From Phellopilus nigrolimitatus (Eukaryota > Basidiomycota > Agaricomycetes > Hymenochaetales > Hymenochaetaceae), in the NCBI GenBank assembly GCA_021029095.1, contig JAJOHG010000027.1, positions 248,001 to 312,000 on the forward strand: DNA of 64,000 bases, given 5' to 3'. A program made the position numbers and the translations under genes. The notes beneath the pieces are model-generated. The model worked only from the letters and a program-made list of their open reading frames with translations, had not been told where the DNA came from and searched no databases. This document shows positions 40,247 through 51,972 of the stretch, piece by piece. Position 1 is the first letter of the stretch. Each line of letters opens with the position of its first letter.

Positions 40247-42698
40247 CGCGGAACGTGTGGTTGCAGCTCAAGATAGTTATTTGCCATGCTCCGTACCGAC
40301 AACATGTTAAGTGTGTGCACTATGAGGCACGTGGATGGTCTGGAGGGCCGGGTGTGCGCCGATCACTCAATTATGTAAGTTAGCGATTGGAATTGAAGAG
40401 AGGAGCCGGAGCAAAAGAATTTTTGTTTTTCGGTGAGCCCAAGCTTAGAGGGTTGGTGCAGGAACACAATACAAAGAGTGGTTGTTCATGAAGTTGATCA
40501 AAAAATATGCAAGTCGGCAGTGAATTTTTTCAGGCGTCCATGGTAAAGTGTTGAGAGTCCCCGCTCGTCGGACTTGAATTGAATTAGTGTGGGTTAAATA
40601 GAGGTCAAAATTCCATGTACAAATAGACTATAATACATAGAGCTGTGCCAGTTTACTGCGAGCAAAGTGGGCGGTAACTCCACGGTCAGACTGAATTTAA
40701 GAGTTGAAACGTATCGGTAAACCAAATGCAGGGCGTAGCATTGGCAGATTCGCTATCGAAACTCAAAGCAACCAATTCACCACGAAGTCCATTCATCTCG
40801 AGCTTGATTCCTAGAGTTCGCTGCGACATATCGTGGTATTCCTGACGGATAGGCAAGCCTTCTAGTAATTATCCACGGACTTCTACGCACACGAGTGTAC
40901 GGATACAACGTGCTTCAAGAATCCATGCTAGCTAGAAGTCATTTGAATGCGTAAGAACTGAATAAAGGATGCAGTAAGAGCTTGAGTTTTTGCATTGATC
41001 ATGAATAAGGTTGGCACAGCCGGGTCAGCGATCCCTCGTGCGAAGAAACAATAAAACAACGAAGGCGAAACGATAGAGATTGCATTTCGCGCGATGTTTA
41101 GCGTGTGATCAAGAAATGATCTCTTCTGCACGGCGGTAGGCGTGGCGGCGAGTAATGGCATTACGCCAAGGGTCAGGCCTGAATATGGCTCTTTATCAAC
41201 TCGCTAGATGACACTCGGCAACGTCAGTTCACAAACTTGAACTTAGTTACGTACCCCCGATGACTTTGGTAGGGCTCCAACCTGACGCCCAGCTCCAGCG
41301 CTGATGTACTGCCAAGACGCACAAGACAATAGCCTATCCACTGGCACCTAATACGACCCAGGGCGAGAACCGCAGGGTGCAAAACGGTATGAGAACGAGC
41401 CGTATGCTTCGACCCAAGCCCGTGGATAACATTGACGTAGATCGTAGGTAGAGTATCCAGGCGAGTGGTGGCTACTGTGGCTTTTGGCGTCCAGAGGCCT
41501 AGCACCGCCCTTCCGACTGCGCAGATCTAGGATGTAATAGTTTTAGCATGTGAGGTTTCCGGACTTGGAGAGACCCGGCACCACTGGTTCGCAAGCTCCT
41601 CGGAGTCTAAATAAATAGTAAATTTGAAGGCATCCAGTTGATCACACCATGTGTACGATTACGACAATTCGTTAGCGGCTTCGTTGAATAATCTTTTAAG
41701 CCCAGTAAATAGCTTACAGTTTCGCATGGACAGAATACTCCCAGGATCATAAGAGCTGTTATGTAAGGCCTGTGCAGACGGCCAACATTTGACCAACATT
41801 GCACTTAGATGAAAACATCCCGAGAGAAGCGCGACAGCACGGATGACTTCAATGCGCAGTAGAACGTGCACGACATTCTGTGGATGGAGATGAAACAAAA
41901 AAAAATCGCGGTTGAAATCGGTGCAGATGAAGAACCGCCGCTCCTCTCGGCTAAATAAATACTGACGCCTATTTGGGCTCCTTTTTCTCAACCGCCAGGA
42001 TCGCTGTACCCGAGCATTTCAAACCAAGCACTACGGTCAAAGGAGTTTCGGGACGTACAGGAGACGATACAACTACATCATGTTCCGTCCTTCGGACCTA
42101 CCGGTAACGCGAATCGTCTCGTGGAGATACCGGAACTGAATGAGGCTCAAGGCTCGGAGCTGCAGCGGGCTCGTATTCATCACATGGTTAGCAACGAACA
42201 AGCGTCTTTTTGTCATCTCGGACGCCAGTAGCATGCATTAACTATCCGGTATCCGGACTACGCTTTTGCTGCATAGCTTAGCAAAGTTCGAAAATCGTGC
42301 CTGGCAGCTGCTCAATTTCTGTCCTCTCCGCGCAGTTGGCCGCAGCGGGCATAATTCATGAGCGAGCTCGTAAAGACGTGGACTGTGCCTTACGAAGCCG
42401 TTCCTGTCCTGCCCTAGAGCTTATCCAGCTCATGGCGCGCATTCCGCGCCGCCTCTTCGTCGGCTTGGAACGGCTTGAAACTAAGTGAGACCACTTCGAT
42501 CTAAAGACAGTCTTGGTCCAGATTGCTTCCGCTCCATGCCGTTAAGAGGAACGCAACCTGTTATTTTTATACAGCCCGGATCTTCAGGCGTGTATAAAAT
42601 GACCCCTTCGTCTACACCTACTACCCATCAGCAATTGTCAACGTCTCATAACAGAATTATACTTATCAACGCACTACGAACTCCCCTCTCTCATCATC
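40247..42698. other. Long intergenic stretch
   Basis: About 2.4 kb of AT-richer DNA with only short, unremarkable open frames on both strands. I see no conserved protein motif, RNA gene or repeat. The left end should hold the E2 promoter. The right end has CGTGTATAAAATG (TATA-like, about 42591) for the next small gene. Confidence 0.45.
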
Positions 42699-43123
42699 AT
42701 GTTCAATTTGAATATCTCGTCGCATTTATCGCGTCCCTCGAGCCAGAAGGTTAGTGCTCGTCCGCTTCACGCAATGATTATCTGCTAATATTTATATTCT
42801 GTAGGCGCCATCTACGCGCTCGTCGTCATCGTTGAAGTCGTCGCTTTCGAGTTTTCAACGCACTTGCAAGCTGGACCTGGTAAGCATTGCTCTACATCGT
42901 GCTCAACACTGTTTCTGATCTTCTTAACAGAAACGTCAAGACTCGAATATGTCTCAAACCACGCTGGCGAGCTCATCCTTCGGCTGCGTGAGTACTCATA
43001 TTTCCCATCTATGATTTTCATTTTCATCGTTATACTTATGCACGTATACTTGCTTAGGCTGAAGACATAGATGATGACAATCTTGCTTGGGGCCCTGTGT
43101 CACGAAAGAGGTCTACCCGATAG
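42699..43123 (+). CDS. Small spliced protein, AWG-motif family member 1
   Basis: Four exons in phase: 42699-42749, 42805-42879, 42931-42987 and 43058-43123; 82 residues. All introns have GT-AG ends of 51-70 nt. The product is Ser/Thr-rich with basic patches and ends AEDIDDDNLAWGPVSRKRST plus R. A TATA-like TATAAAA lies about 105 bp upstream. The C-terminal acidic-AWG-basic motif recurs in the gene at 45.8-46.3 kb, which supports both models. There is no signal peptide or CAAX end. The family is not recognised; the basic tail could be a nuclear signal. Confidence 0.55.
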
Positions 43124-45785
43124 TCTTATCTTATACACTACGTGATACCCATTGAAGAAGATTGATATACCATTGTAATATGCCCTTTTCATCCTCCTTT
43201 GCCTATCTTCGCTACTTCCACACGCATCAGACATTTGTGGTATCGATGGCCCGCGTCAAATATATATTTTCCAGGAATGAGTCTTATTTGGTCGCTTGAT
43301 TGAAGGAAGCATATTCGAAAGTGTTTTTCAATGATACTTGAACCTTCAGGCACGAGCCATGTGCGTGATCAATTGGCGCTGAGAAAACAGAGCAACGGTA
43401 TAGAGATGTGAAAGGTAAAAAAAGCCAGCGGGCAATCGGATATCGAGCTCACTGCTTTAAATTCGACTCTTCGATAATAATTGATTGTAGAGGCTGCGAC
43501 ACAAGGAGCGGTGCGCATCTTTTCGGGCATCATTTAAATAAGTTTCCTGATGTTCATCCAGATGGACACCTTCGATCGACATCTGATTCATAGTGCGCTG
43601 ATTTGAGTTCTAGAGAATTGCGAAAGGTTTGCACATCATGGTTTTAGCCGCAGATCCGTGGACACCTACCCACTATGAGCGTTGAGCTAGGAAGAGAAAG
43701 TAGGGTTTCAGATGTCTAAGCAAAATATGATATTTTCGAGCCAAACCGTGTTACTTATATTACCCAGACTATGACTGGTGGATCGGACTGCCTACGCGAT
43801 CTAGCCGCCGACGTCAGCGGAATTCGCAGTGATGCGGAGCCAAGAGTAAAATTTCACGAGTTCCAGAAGCATAGTCAGGAGCAATGAGTGATTCCAGATT
43901 GAGTTATCTGTACCCGGTGCAGGCCATTCGACACATTCGATAGATGATATTCGGCTTGACATTGAAATTTTTCAAATGGAATTGCCTACGGTCCGTGACG
44001 ATAATGGCGAAGCTGACAAACGAGTCGAATAGTATGGTGGGGAATATTAGACAGAATGGAGTCTTCTGAGACGATCTTTTAGTAAAACGGCAGTGGCTTC
44101 GAAGAGATGCGCGCCATAAGAAAAGACCGTACATGTCTTAAGTCGGCTGCAAGACAACTCCAGAAATCGCTCTGATTGACAGAAGTTTACGAGATGATGT
44201 GACGAATGCATCCCGAGAGCTCAGTTGAATGCTTTGACGAATCGCTGTTTCGCATACGTAGGTGGAACTTCGATGCAGCCATAAGAATAGCTTGTAAATC
44301 TTCAAGAGAAAAACCGAAGGTTCAAGATACTGACTAAGGTTGAGGTTTTCGCGGAGCATCCAGTGTCTTTGCTCTGAGTCTGAAGAAGTCGCGTTGAGTA
44401 TGTTGGGGGCAACCTGAACGCGGAACTTGCCGAGACTGTGTCAATCGCTTCCCGCTGTCCACCTTCCACCGAAAACGACGCGCTCACAATGGCTGCAGCC
44501 TGGTCAAGAAAGGGAGAGGACTAATGTGCCCTTGATTAAGATCTATGCACCTCGTCAAAATCTGGATGGAACCAAGCAGCGGAAGCGGAGACGGGAATAT
44601 ACATGGCTCCGAGATGGCCTTACTTGGTCTTTTCTTCGCTGGACTAAGGCGCTCATGATCGCATTCTGTACCTTTCGCAAACGTCTTTTTTGAAGGAGAA
44701 GCGAAGAGTCGCGAAAAACACATACCAGATGAGTCATTCGAATTAAGTTTTTTATCGCATGTGGTTTCCAGAGCTATTCATTGAACAAAACTTAACATCC
44801 ACAGCATTTCTCCGACCTCTGCAGCCGTTCGATCGTGAAATGTATACTTGTCATCGAAGACCTTTCGATCCAAAAACCAAGGCATACAGTCTAGTACGAT
44901 TTTGAGTCTAGTACGATTCTGAGTCTAAGGATATTGTCATATGGGCACTTTAGAGTCTGCATGGGCACAGTACTGGGTGCGGAGAGAGCAATTCCCGGTG
45001 GTAGGTCAGCATACGTATTCAGTTGTTTTGAATCAGCGAGTAGCTTACAGCTTCCCCGCGTGACGCCCTCAGATTCACGTGGAGTTCATTCATGTTCAGG
45101 TAAGACCAGAATACTGCGCTGATTGCATCATGACGGTGTACGTTGCGGTGCCAGCATGTTGAGCGTGCGTGAAGGCAGTGTGCGAACGGCACTTCTAAAT
45201 GCGTCCTCAGCTCAGCGCCTCCCGCCGACATGACGGCTCTAGCTTTCATTCCTCTCCGCTTACTCTAGCGGCTTGTGGCGAATGTCCATTAGTATCTATG
45301 TCGCAGTGAAGGGCTATTGATTCGGTTTCATAATTGTCTTTCGTGTATTCAATAGTTCCGCACGGCTGACCCCCATAAACCTTGAAGCCCGAAGGGCCGG
45401 ACATAACTGGGTCATCTGGAATCTCTTCTTGGTACCACTAAGTATATGTATGGATTTGATCACGGCATGCGTGCTCCGATTGACCGTTAGCAGCGAAGCG
45501 CGCGGGGAGCCATTGGTTGCGCTTCGCGCCAGAGGCTGTATTTATACCGCTAATCTCGGTGCGTTCTTCGCCCCCATTGCGCTGTCCGCAGCCCTGCAAC
45601 GTAGCGTGCACGACCATTTTTTAAGTTCGTGCAGCGCCTTCCATCTTTCGACTACAGAAAACGAACGTCTATTTTCTTTTCCTTCTTTCGAGACCTCGAG
45701 GCCATCGTGATTCCTGACGAGTATATAAGCCATTGGCATCCCACTCCTTTCATTCCTTTCACAAGCATCCAGCAACTCCAGGATC
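43124..45785. other. Intergenic, no gene recognised
   Basis: About 2.7 kb. Short open frames on both strands without motifs. A direct repeat of GATTTTGAGTCTAGTACGAT type units is at about 44890-44930. The right end carries AGTATATAAGC (TATA-like, about 45719) before the next small gene. Confidence 0.45.
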
Positions 45786-46332
45786 ATGCCATTCGAGAAC
45801 TATCAACGTCAAACGCACAGGACGTCTACGGTATGTGTGTGCTGTGCTGTCTGCCCTCAAAATTGCTTGCTACATAGCCATACCACAGCGCTATCGCAAA
45901 TACTCGACTGATCACTACGGCCTCCCTCACGATCTTCATGTCTCACCCTCACCTCGCAATGTCTTCAAATCGATTCGAAACGGCTTATGTCGTATATTGG
46001 GCATAGTAAGTTTTGTGCCTCCCCTATCATTGTTAGAGGCTCAAGGACTGTAGTCACGTTTAAAACACCACCAAAACGCAAGTGTCGACAGCTTGGCCTA
46101 CGCTGGTAGCGACGATTCAGTGCGTACACAACCTTCCCGCCGAGATCAGCACTCATTACTCTTTTTGATACAGTTTGAGGCTGAGTCGATGGACGAGGAA
46201 AACATGGCTTGGGGAAGGCCGCCTAAACGCTCGAAACGATCGAAGCGCAGGAGCCAGCACATGGACAAGGAAAGCATCGAGAACCAGGACCCCCAAAGCC
46301 CAGACACCGCATTATGTCGACTTTGGATCTGA
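45786..46332 (+). CDS. Small spliced protein, AWG-motif family member 2
   Basis: Three exons in phase: 45786-45830, 45889-46005 and 46174-46332; 106 residues. A TATATAA box lies about 65 bp upstream of the ATG. The N-terminus is MPFENYQRQTHRTST. The middle is Ser/Pro/His-rich with NVFKSIRNGLCRI. The last exon carries FEAESMDEENMAWGRPPKRS followed by a KRSKRR patch, matching EDIDDDNLAWG of member 1. The last intron is 168 nt, long for this genome, and its choice rests on the polypyrimidine-TACAG acceptor and the match to member 1. No signal peptide. Function unknown; the basic patch suggests a nuclear location. Confidence 0.55.
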
Positions 46333-47211
46333 GCGCTTTCTTTCTTTCTTTGTCTAATATATACCTTCTGGTTGACGTGTATCAATATTCTCAGCGCATT
46401 TGAACAGATGTAAAAAATAGTCATTCTTTAAGAAGAGCTCGCGGGTGTGCTTTGTTTAACCGACTGAAAACCCTTCAGTCGCTTCAAGAGTTCACGCAAG
46501 TTATGGTTATGGCAAAGAAGGTGTATTGTATACAGGAAGCACCAATAGCGCCCTTTCCTAAAATCCAGAGTAAACCGCACGTCACGAGAAAGTCTCGTAC
46601 GAGCAATGGAATCGTGTACATATTCTTTATGAGTTGTCATCCGTCTCACGCAGCATGCACGGGTAGGCCAGACAAGCCTGCGAGTGGTCTGTAATTCAAG
46701 AACACGGAGCAGCGACCCCAAACTCTGATCATTTGGAGATTGATTCTCCCTTTTGATTCGCGAAGCCTACGCAGCGCCCGCAAGTAATAGAACAGGCACA
46801 GAATACCGCAATCGAAATGCCTAATGGACCGCGAAGATCAAGACCGATATTGCCAGAGAGCGGATCCACCGTGAAGCATGTGGACGCAGGCGAAAGAGCG
46901 GTCACTGCAAAGAAGAGGTTTCTGCGAAGGGATCCGAATGCAGCACATGCGGGAACACGATGTATTATATGAGCAGAAGCACCCAGAAACGTTCCGTTTC
47001 GTCGTTGTACAAAGGACTGGGAGAGAGAGAGAGAGAGAGTTGCTGGGGAATAGGCGAGGCTCGAATCATTGCAATCAAGACTAATTGCATGAAGTTCATT
47101 GTATGCTTGGAGAAAAATGAAGGCTTACAGCGTCCGATGGATATTAAGCCCTGTCAACTCATAACTGGTCGGGTCAACTTTCTCATCAAGTTCAAGAATG
47201 CGCGCTGGGAA
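46333..47211. other. Intergenic
   Basis: About 880 bp without a recognisable gene. A GAGA run is at about 47019-47037. It contains the 3' flank of LIP2, which is transcribed leftward. Confidence 0.45.
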
Positions 47212-48030
47212 TTACAACAAAGGTCCAGAGGGTCGTGGATTGTTGATTTCCAGTATTCGAGCCTCCTCCTCGAGCTTCAAAATTGCATCCGAAACTTCGT
47301 CGCTGTCGTTTAGATCGAGCTTCTCCATGTCTCTCCCCATGAGACGCCCAAATGTGTCCACCATGCCTGGTATTTCACTGGCGACGCTGACATCTGCTTC
47401 TGCAACGGTCTTGCTCCTCCCAGCGATCGAGCCTGCTTTTACATCCGCCAGCCCACACGCTACGACCGTATCGAACCAGGCGAGGGGCTCACGCGTTATG
47501 TTGAGCGCAAACCCGTGAGTCGTGAGCCGATGGCGCACCTGCACACCGATACTCGAGATTTTCGTCTTCGCGCCGCGCCCGTCGCCATCGTCAAGGAAGA
47601 CGCCCGTGTGTTCAGATGGCGCGTGCACGATACCGTGCGCATCACGCAGATGATCCTGGATCGTCCGCTGGAGGCGGCAGATGTAATCGCGGATAGACAT
47701 CGCCGGCGCGGTACGTCCGAGGTCGAGGAGCGGGTACCCGACGAGCTGACCTGGACCGTGGTAGGTGAGTTCGCCCCCTCGCTGCGTGCTCTCAAAATCC
47801 GCCCCCATCCGCCGTAATCGTGCGCGTTCATCGCGCACCTCGTCTTCGAGTTGACGTCTGCCTGCCGTGAAAACCGGCCGGTGTTGGAGGAGCAACAAAT
47901 AGTCGCGGTGCTTGCCAGTCGCACGTCGACGAGCCAGCTGGGCTCCGTGAACAAAGTTTTGAAGCGCTAGAGTTGGTGCATACGGTAATGGCGAAGCGAA
48001 GAAATGGTAGAAAATCGGTGGTAAGCTCAT
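47212..48030 (-). CDS. LIP2: Lipoyl(octanoyl) transferase
   Basis: A single exon of 272 residues on the minus strand; ATG at 48030 (MSLPPIFYHF). It carries the LipB motifs: LLLQHRPVFTAGRR, then RGGELTYHGPGQLVGYPLLD, then the catalytic Lys region AKTKISSIGVQVR, THGFALNI and the catalytic Cys in VVACGLADVKAGS. The enzyme moves octanoyl groups from acyl carrier protein to the lipoyl domains of mitochondrial proteins (E2 subunits, GcvH). An upstream in-frame stretch to 48159 has no strong targeting pattern, although a longer N-terminus is possible. It acts on proteins such as the E2 at 38.5-40.2 kb. Confidence 0.92.
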   Translation of the reverse strand: MSLPPIFYHFFASPLPYAPTLALQNFVHGAQLARRRATGKHRDYLLLLQHRPVFTAGRRQLEDEVRDERARLRRMGADFESTQRGGELTYHGPGQLVGYPLLDLGRTAPAMSIRDYICRLQRTIQDHLRDAHGIVHAPSEHTGVFLDDGDGRGAKTKISSIGVQVRHRLTTHGFALNITREPLAWFDTVVACGLADVKAGSIAGRSKTVAEADVSVASEIPGMVDTFGRLMGRDMEKLDLNDSDEVSDAILKLEEEARILEINNPRPSGPLL

Positions 48031-49389
48031 GGTGTTGTTAAGCAAGAAGAATGAAATCCGACTGCTTGAGACTCGATCCGCTACCGAGTCCCACGAGTCG
48101 CACAACTTGACTTCCAGCCACGACCATGGTCTGACCCACATGTATTCTGCTTGCTTCACCTATCAAGACTAAATTCGTGCAGACTAAATTCATGAATGAC
48201 TCTTTGGCATCATGCAATATTCTAAGTCTGACGATGAACCCTCTCTTTCGGGGAAAAGGTACGTCGTTTTCAATCTCTTCGGCGGCTGGGAAGTGATTGC
48301 TTAGAATATTTTTACTACAGGCATGATGAATCCTACGGCAAACGTTATCCCTGACGATGGATGCGAAGAAAGCAACACAACGAAATCTACACGGCCGATT
48401 GACATATGTCCCGATAAAATTGTCTTGAATCTCTGGTAACTTGAGCTCTTGTGAATCATTCCCCTTTACCCGTCTTCGAGTTACTTAAGCTCGTTCTTGC
48501 TTGCCCAATTGATTGTGCAAGATACATTGATGAGCGTACATCTTGTGAATGTTTACTCCAAAACTTGCTTAAAGTTGCAAATGCTAATGTACTTTATCAC
48601 CGTTTATTAGGCTGCTCGTGCGTATGGATATTGTCTCGCTCCCTCTGTTAATCATACCTTTATTTCTGATCGGCTCCGCGAGACTTGGAAGAACCATTTC
48701 CATGGATCTTATTCTTGTCCTTCCGCTGACTCTACACTCGTCGGTCTCTCCCATTCCAAGGACTTGGATCATTATGGGTCTCATGGACAACACGATTGAG
48801 GGATTCCAGGCTAGCCGTGGCTTCTTCTTGTTTCATGGTTATATTTTTAGTCCACGAAGGAATTGCACTCCCAAACAGAAATCTCGACAACTTGCGATTA
48901 TCACTTTATTTGCTACGATTTTTATTCTCATTGTCTAGAGGATTTCAGTCGACCAAAATGAGGTCGTTTGGGCTGAATTGTTCCGAAGAGTCCGGGCAAT
49001 GTCGCAGTACTCAGGTTGTAAGTTTATGTAGTTACCACATGTACTACGTACTTCAGTCTTCCGATACCTGTCCTGCATCACACTTTGCATGTGCAGCTGC
49101 AAGCTCCGAAAGACCGTTCTAACTAGAAACGGCTCCCAACCTCCGGGTTTTGACCGGTGAGATCCTAGTACTTCTATGTCGGGTTGTCGCATCTCTCGAG
49201 TCGCTCTGCCGATTCTTCGATCCTGACAGCTGTTCTTCTTTGCGCCCAAACCCGTCATACGCATGGCTTTTCCCTGAACAACCTTGTTGACATCCCTGGT
49301 AAGTAGCTCGTCACATGATATGGCGCAATATCCTAACGACCTTAAGCTCCATACGCGATACGGGGTTCTGCAGCTTGTCAACCTCCGCC
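48031..49389. other. Intergenic between LIP2 and MFS transporter
   Basis: About 1.4 kb divergent promoter region. One hydrophobic 106-residue open frame (48618-48938) has no support from splice sites or motifs and is not annotated. Confidence 0.45.
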
Positions 49390-51800
49390 ATGTCGATTCA
49401 GAGTCCACAAGCTGTCTCGAAGACAATGTCCAAAGGAGAAGAGGACTCCGTGAAATTCGGCGAGCCGCACTTTTCTGTGACTTTGGATAACACCGAGGAT
49501 CATGAGACGCTCGACTTATTGGACGGAGGCATTGATCCCGTGTATCAAGCGAAAGCTCGCGTATTCAACCACGCGATACAAGAAATTGGCATGGGAAAGT
49601 ACCAGGCAAGTATTCTTCCCTTAGGCCTATTCTGCTCTGCCTGTCTTACAGTTTATTTTACGATTCACCAGTGGTATCTCTTCGTCGTAACTGGCTTCGG
49701 CTGGTTTTCGTTAGTGAATTAAAAAAAAAATCCTATTACAAGGTCTCACAATCGTTTTCTTTCACGCAGAGATAATCTATGGCCTGTGAGCCCAGTATTG
49801 ATCAAACGATCGACAGGCCGAACTGATGTTACTATCCTAGATTGTCACCGGGCTTATTCTCGCTCCTGTCGTGAACGAATTTCAATTTCAAGGCCCGTTT
49901 TTGAAGTTGGGACAGAACATCGGCCTGTTGGTCGGCGCATTCTTTTGGGGCCTTGGAAGCGATATCTGGGGCCGAAAGTCTGAACACGTCCAGTTGATTT
50001 ACTAAATATCTATAGTTGATTTACTCTCCTTTTTTCAGATGGTCATTTAACATTACGCTTCTCATTACGGCCGTATTCGCGATAGCGGCAGGAGGTTCAC
50101 CCAACTTTGTTGCTTTGACGTCGTTCTCTGCGCTCTGGAGTGTCGGAGTCGGCGGGAACCTCCCTGTGGACTCTGCTGTGTTCCTAGGTTTGTGTATGAA
50201 AATACCTAGTTCGTGCAATTATTTAATCCAGGTTTTTTCTCTCTAGAATTCGTCCCCGGCACCCACCAGTACCTGCTAACCGTGCTGTCGATCTGGTGGG
50301 CGTTCGGCCAACTCATCGGTAGTCTGGTAACTCGACCTTTTTGCTTCCGCTAAATAGACGCTACTCGTTATTGAGCACCATTCTCTCAGATCGCATGGCC
50401 TCTCATAGCGAACTTCTCTTGTCCACAAACGACATCGAGCACTTTCTGTCCGCGCTCGGAGAACCAAGGCTGGCGCTATTTCTTGTTCACCATGGGCGGG
50501 ATCATGTTCGTCCTCTGGGCGCTCCGCTTTTTCGTCTTCACGCTCTACGAGAGCCCGAAGTACCTCATGGGCCGCGGGCGGGACGCCGAGGCCGTCGCAA
50601 TCGTGCACAAGGTCGCGGCGTATAACGGAAAGACGAGCTCGTTGTCGATAGAGCACCTGCTGGCTATCGAGAAGCGATTTAAGGCGCACGGCGAATCTGA
50701 CTCTGGCGATGCCAGCGGTATAGATACTTCGGCACTTGCGGCAGCTCGCAGGAAGCTTGAGAAATTCAACGGCGGGCATGTCAAGGCTCTATTTGCGACC
50801 AAAAAGCTCGCGTGGAGTACGAGTCTGCTTATCGTGCTATGGGGTGAGTAAATGCAGTTGTTTCTCTCTGGTGGTCTCTAAAGATGTTGTTTTTGTCGAT
50901 TCAGCATTCATTGGGCTTGCTTTTCCTCTGTATGTTTTCGCGCAACCTGCGTAGCGGCCACATTAGCTAAATCATTTTTATTTTCAGTTACAATAGCTTC
51001 GTGACATATTTGTAAGTTTTCCCTTGCATATCCACCGATCTGAAACTAATAAACGTCTATATAGCCTTGCAACTCGGGGCGCGGACTTCGGCGACGGTTC
51101 CGTATATATCACGTATAGGAACGTGAGTTCGTGAATTAAGTCCCAAACTGCCGGCATATTTAATATTCTACAGCAAGTAATTTTGAGCGTGATTGGCGTT
51201 CCCGGTGCTCTGCTAGCTGGATGGGCAGTCGAGCTTCCTTACTTCGGTAGGAAAGGAACTTTGTCAGTGTCAACAAGTACGTCGTTGGTTGTATTATATA
51301 TTCTTATCTCTAATCACTCTTGAATGGTAGTTCTGACTGGAGTATTCCTGTTCGCGAGTACGACGGCGCGCTCGTCGAACGCTCTGTTGGGCTGGAACTG
51401 CGGATACAGTTTCACGAGCAACGTCAGTTTCCTGTTTGCTATTGATAGACAGTGCACTCACGCTTCATTGTGAAATAGATAATGTACGGCGTATTGTATG
51501 CCGTTTCCCCGGAGCTCTTCGCGACCAAGGACCGCGGTACAGGGAACGGGATCGTCGCTACTGCGAACCGCATTTTCGGGGTCATGGTGAGCCTGTCCTT
51601 CCTGCAACTTATCTCGTGTCTCCCCCAATCAGACTACGTGATGATAAAGCTGATATCACAATTAACAGGCACCCATTATTGCGCTGTACGCTAACTTGAC
51701 TACGTCGGTGCCGATTTGGATATCGGGCGCGCTCTTTTTGGTTTCAGGTGTCATCGCCTTGCTTCTGCCCTTCGAACCGAGAGGGAGGGCGTCCCTATAA
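49390..51800 (+). CDS. MFS transporter (SV2/sugar-porter-like)
   Basis: Fourteen exons in phase: 49390-49605, 49672-49709, 49770-49785, 49841-49977, 50039-50187, 50247-50326, 50390-50843, 50905-50929, 50988-51011, 51065-51122, 51174-51276, 51331-51422, 51479-51586, 51669-51800; about 543 residues. The pattern is of a 12-helix transporter: WYLFVVTGFGWFSDNLWP, LVGAFFWGLGSDIWGRK (the loop 2-3 signature), VGVGGNLPVDSAVFLEF, the FTLYESPKYLMGRGRD segment before the central loop, and GVPGALLAGWAVELPYFGRK. ESPKYL and the GNLPVD segment are typical of fungal SV2-like or inorganic/organic acid symporters. The substrate is not predictable. The first intron uses a GC donor (CAG|GCAAGT) and exon 3 is only 16 nt. 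Confidence 0.9.
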
Positions 51801-51972
51801 ACTTTATTGGTTTTCCGATTCTGCCTTCTCGGCTTGAGAACACAAAATGTACGATTTAATTATTCGCTGAATACAAATTAGGGCTACATGGGGGGTTAGG
51901 CTATAGCAAAAAAATTTAGCCTCTTGGAATCCTGCTGATCTTGTCCATAAATCTTGTTCCTCGTTCTGCGAT

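Noticed and set aside
40247..42698. Small open frames as genes in the gap after the E2 gene
   Set aside because: All are under about 110 codons, lack motifs and lack consistent splice partners.
48618..48938. Hydrophobic 106-codon frame
   Set aside because: Single frame without promoter, splice or family support; AT-rich codons give Leu/Ile by chance.
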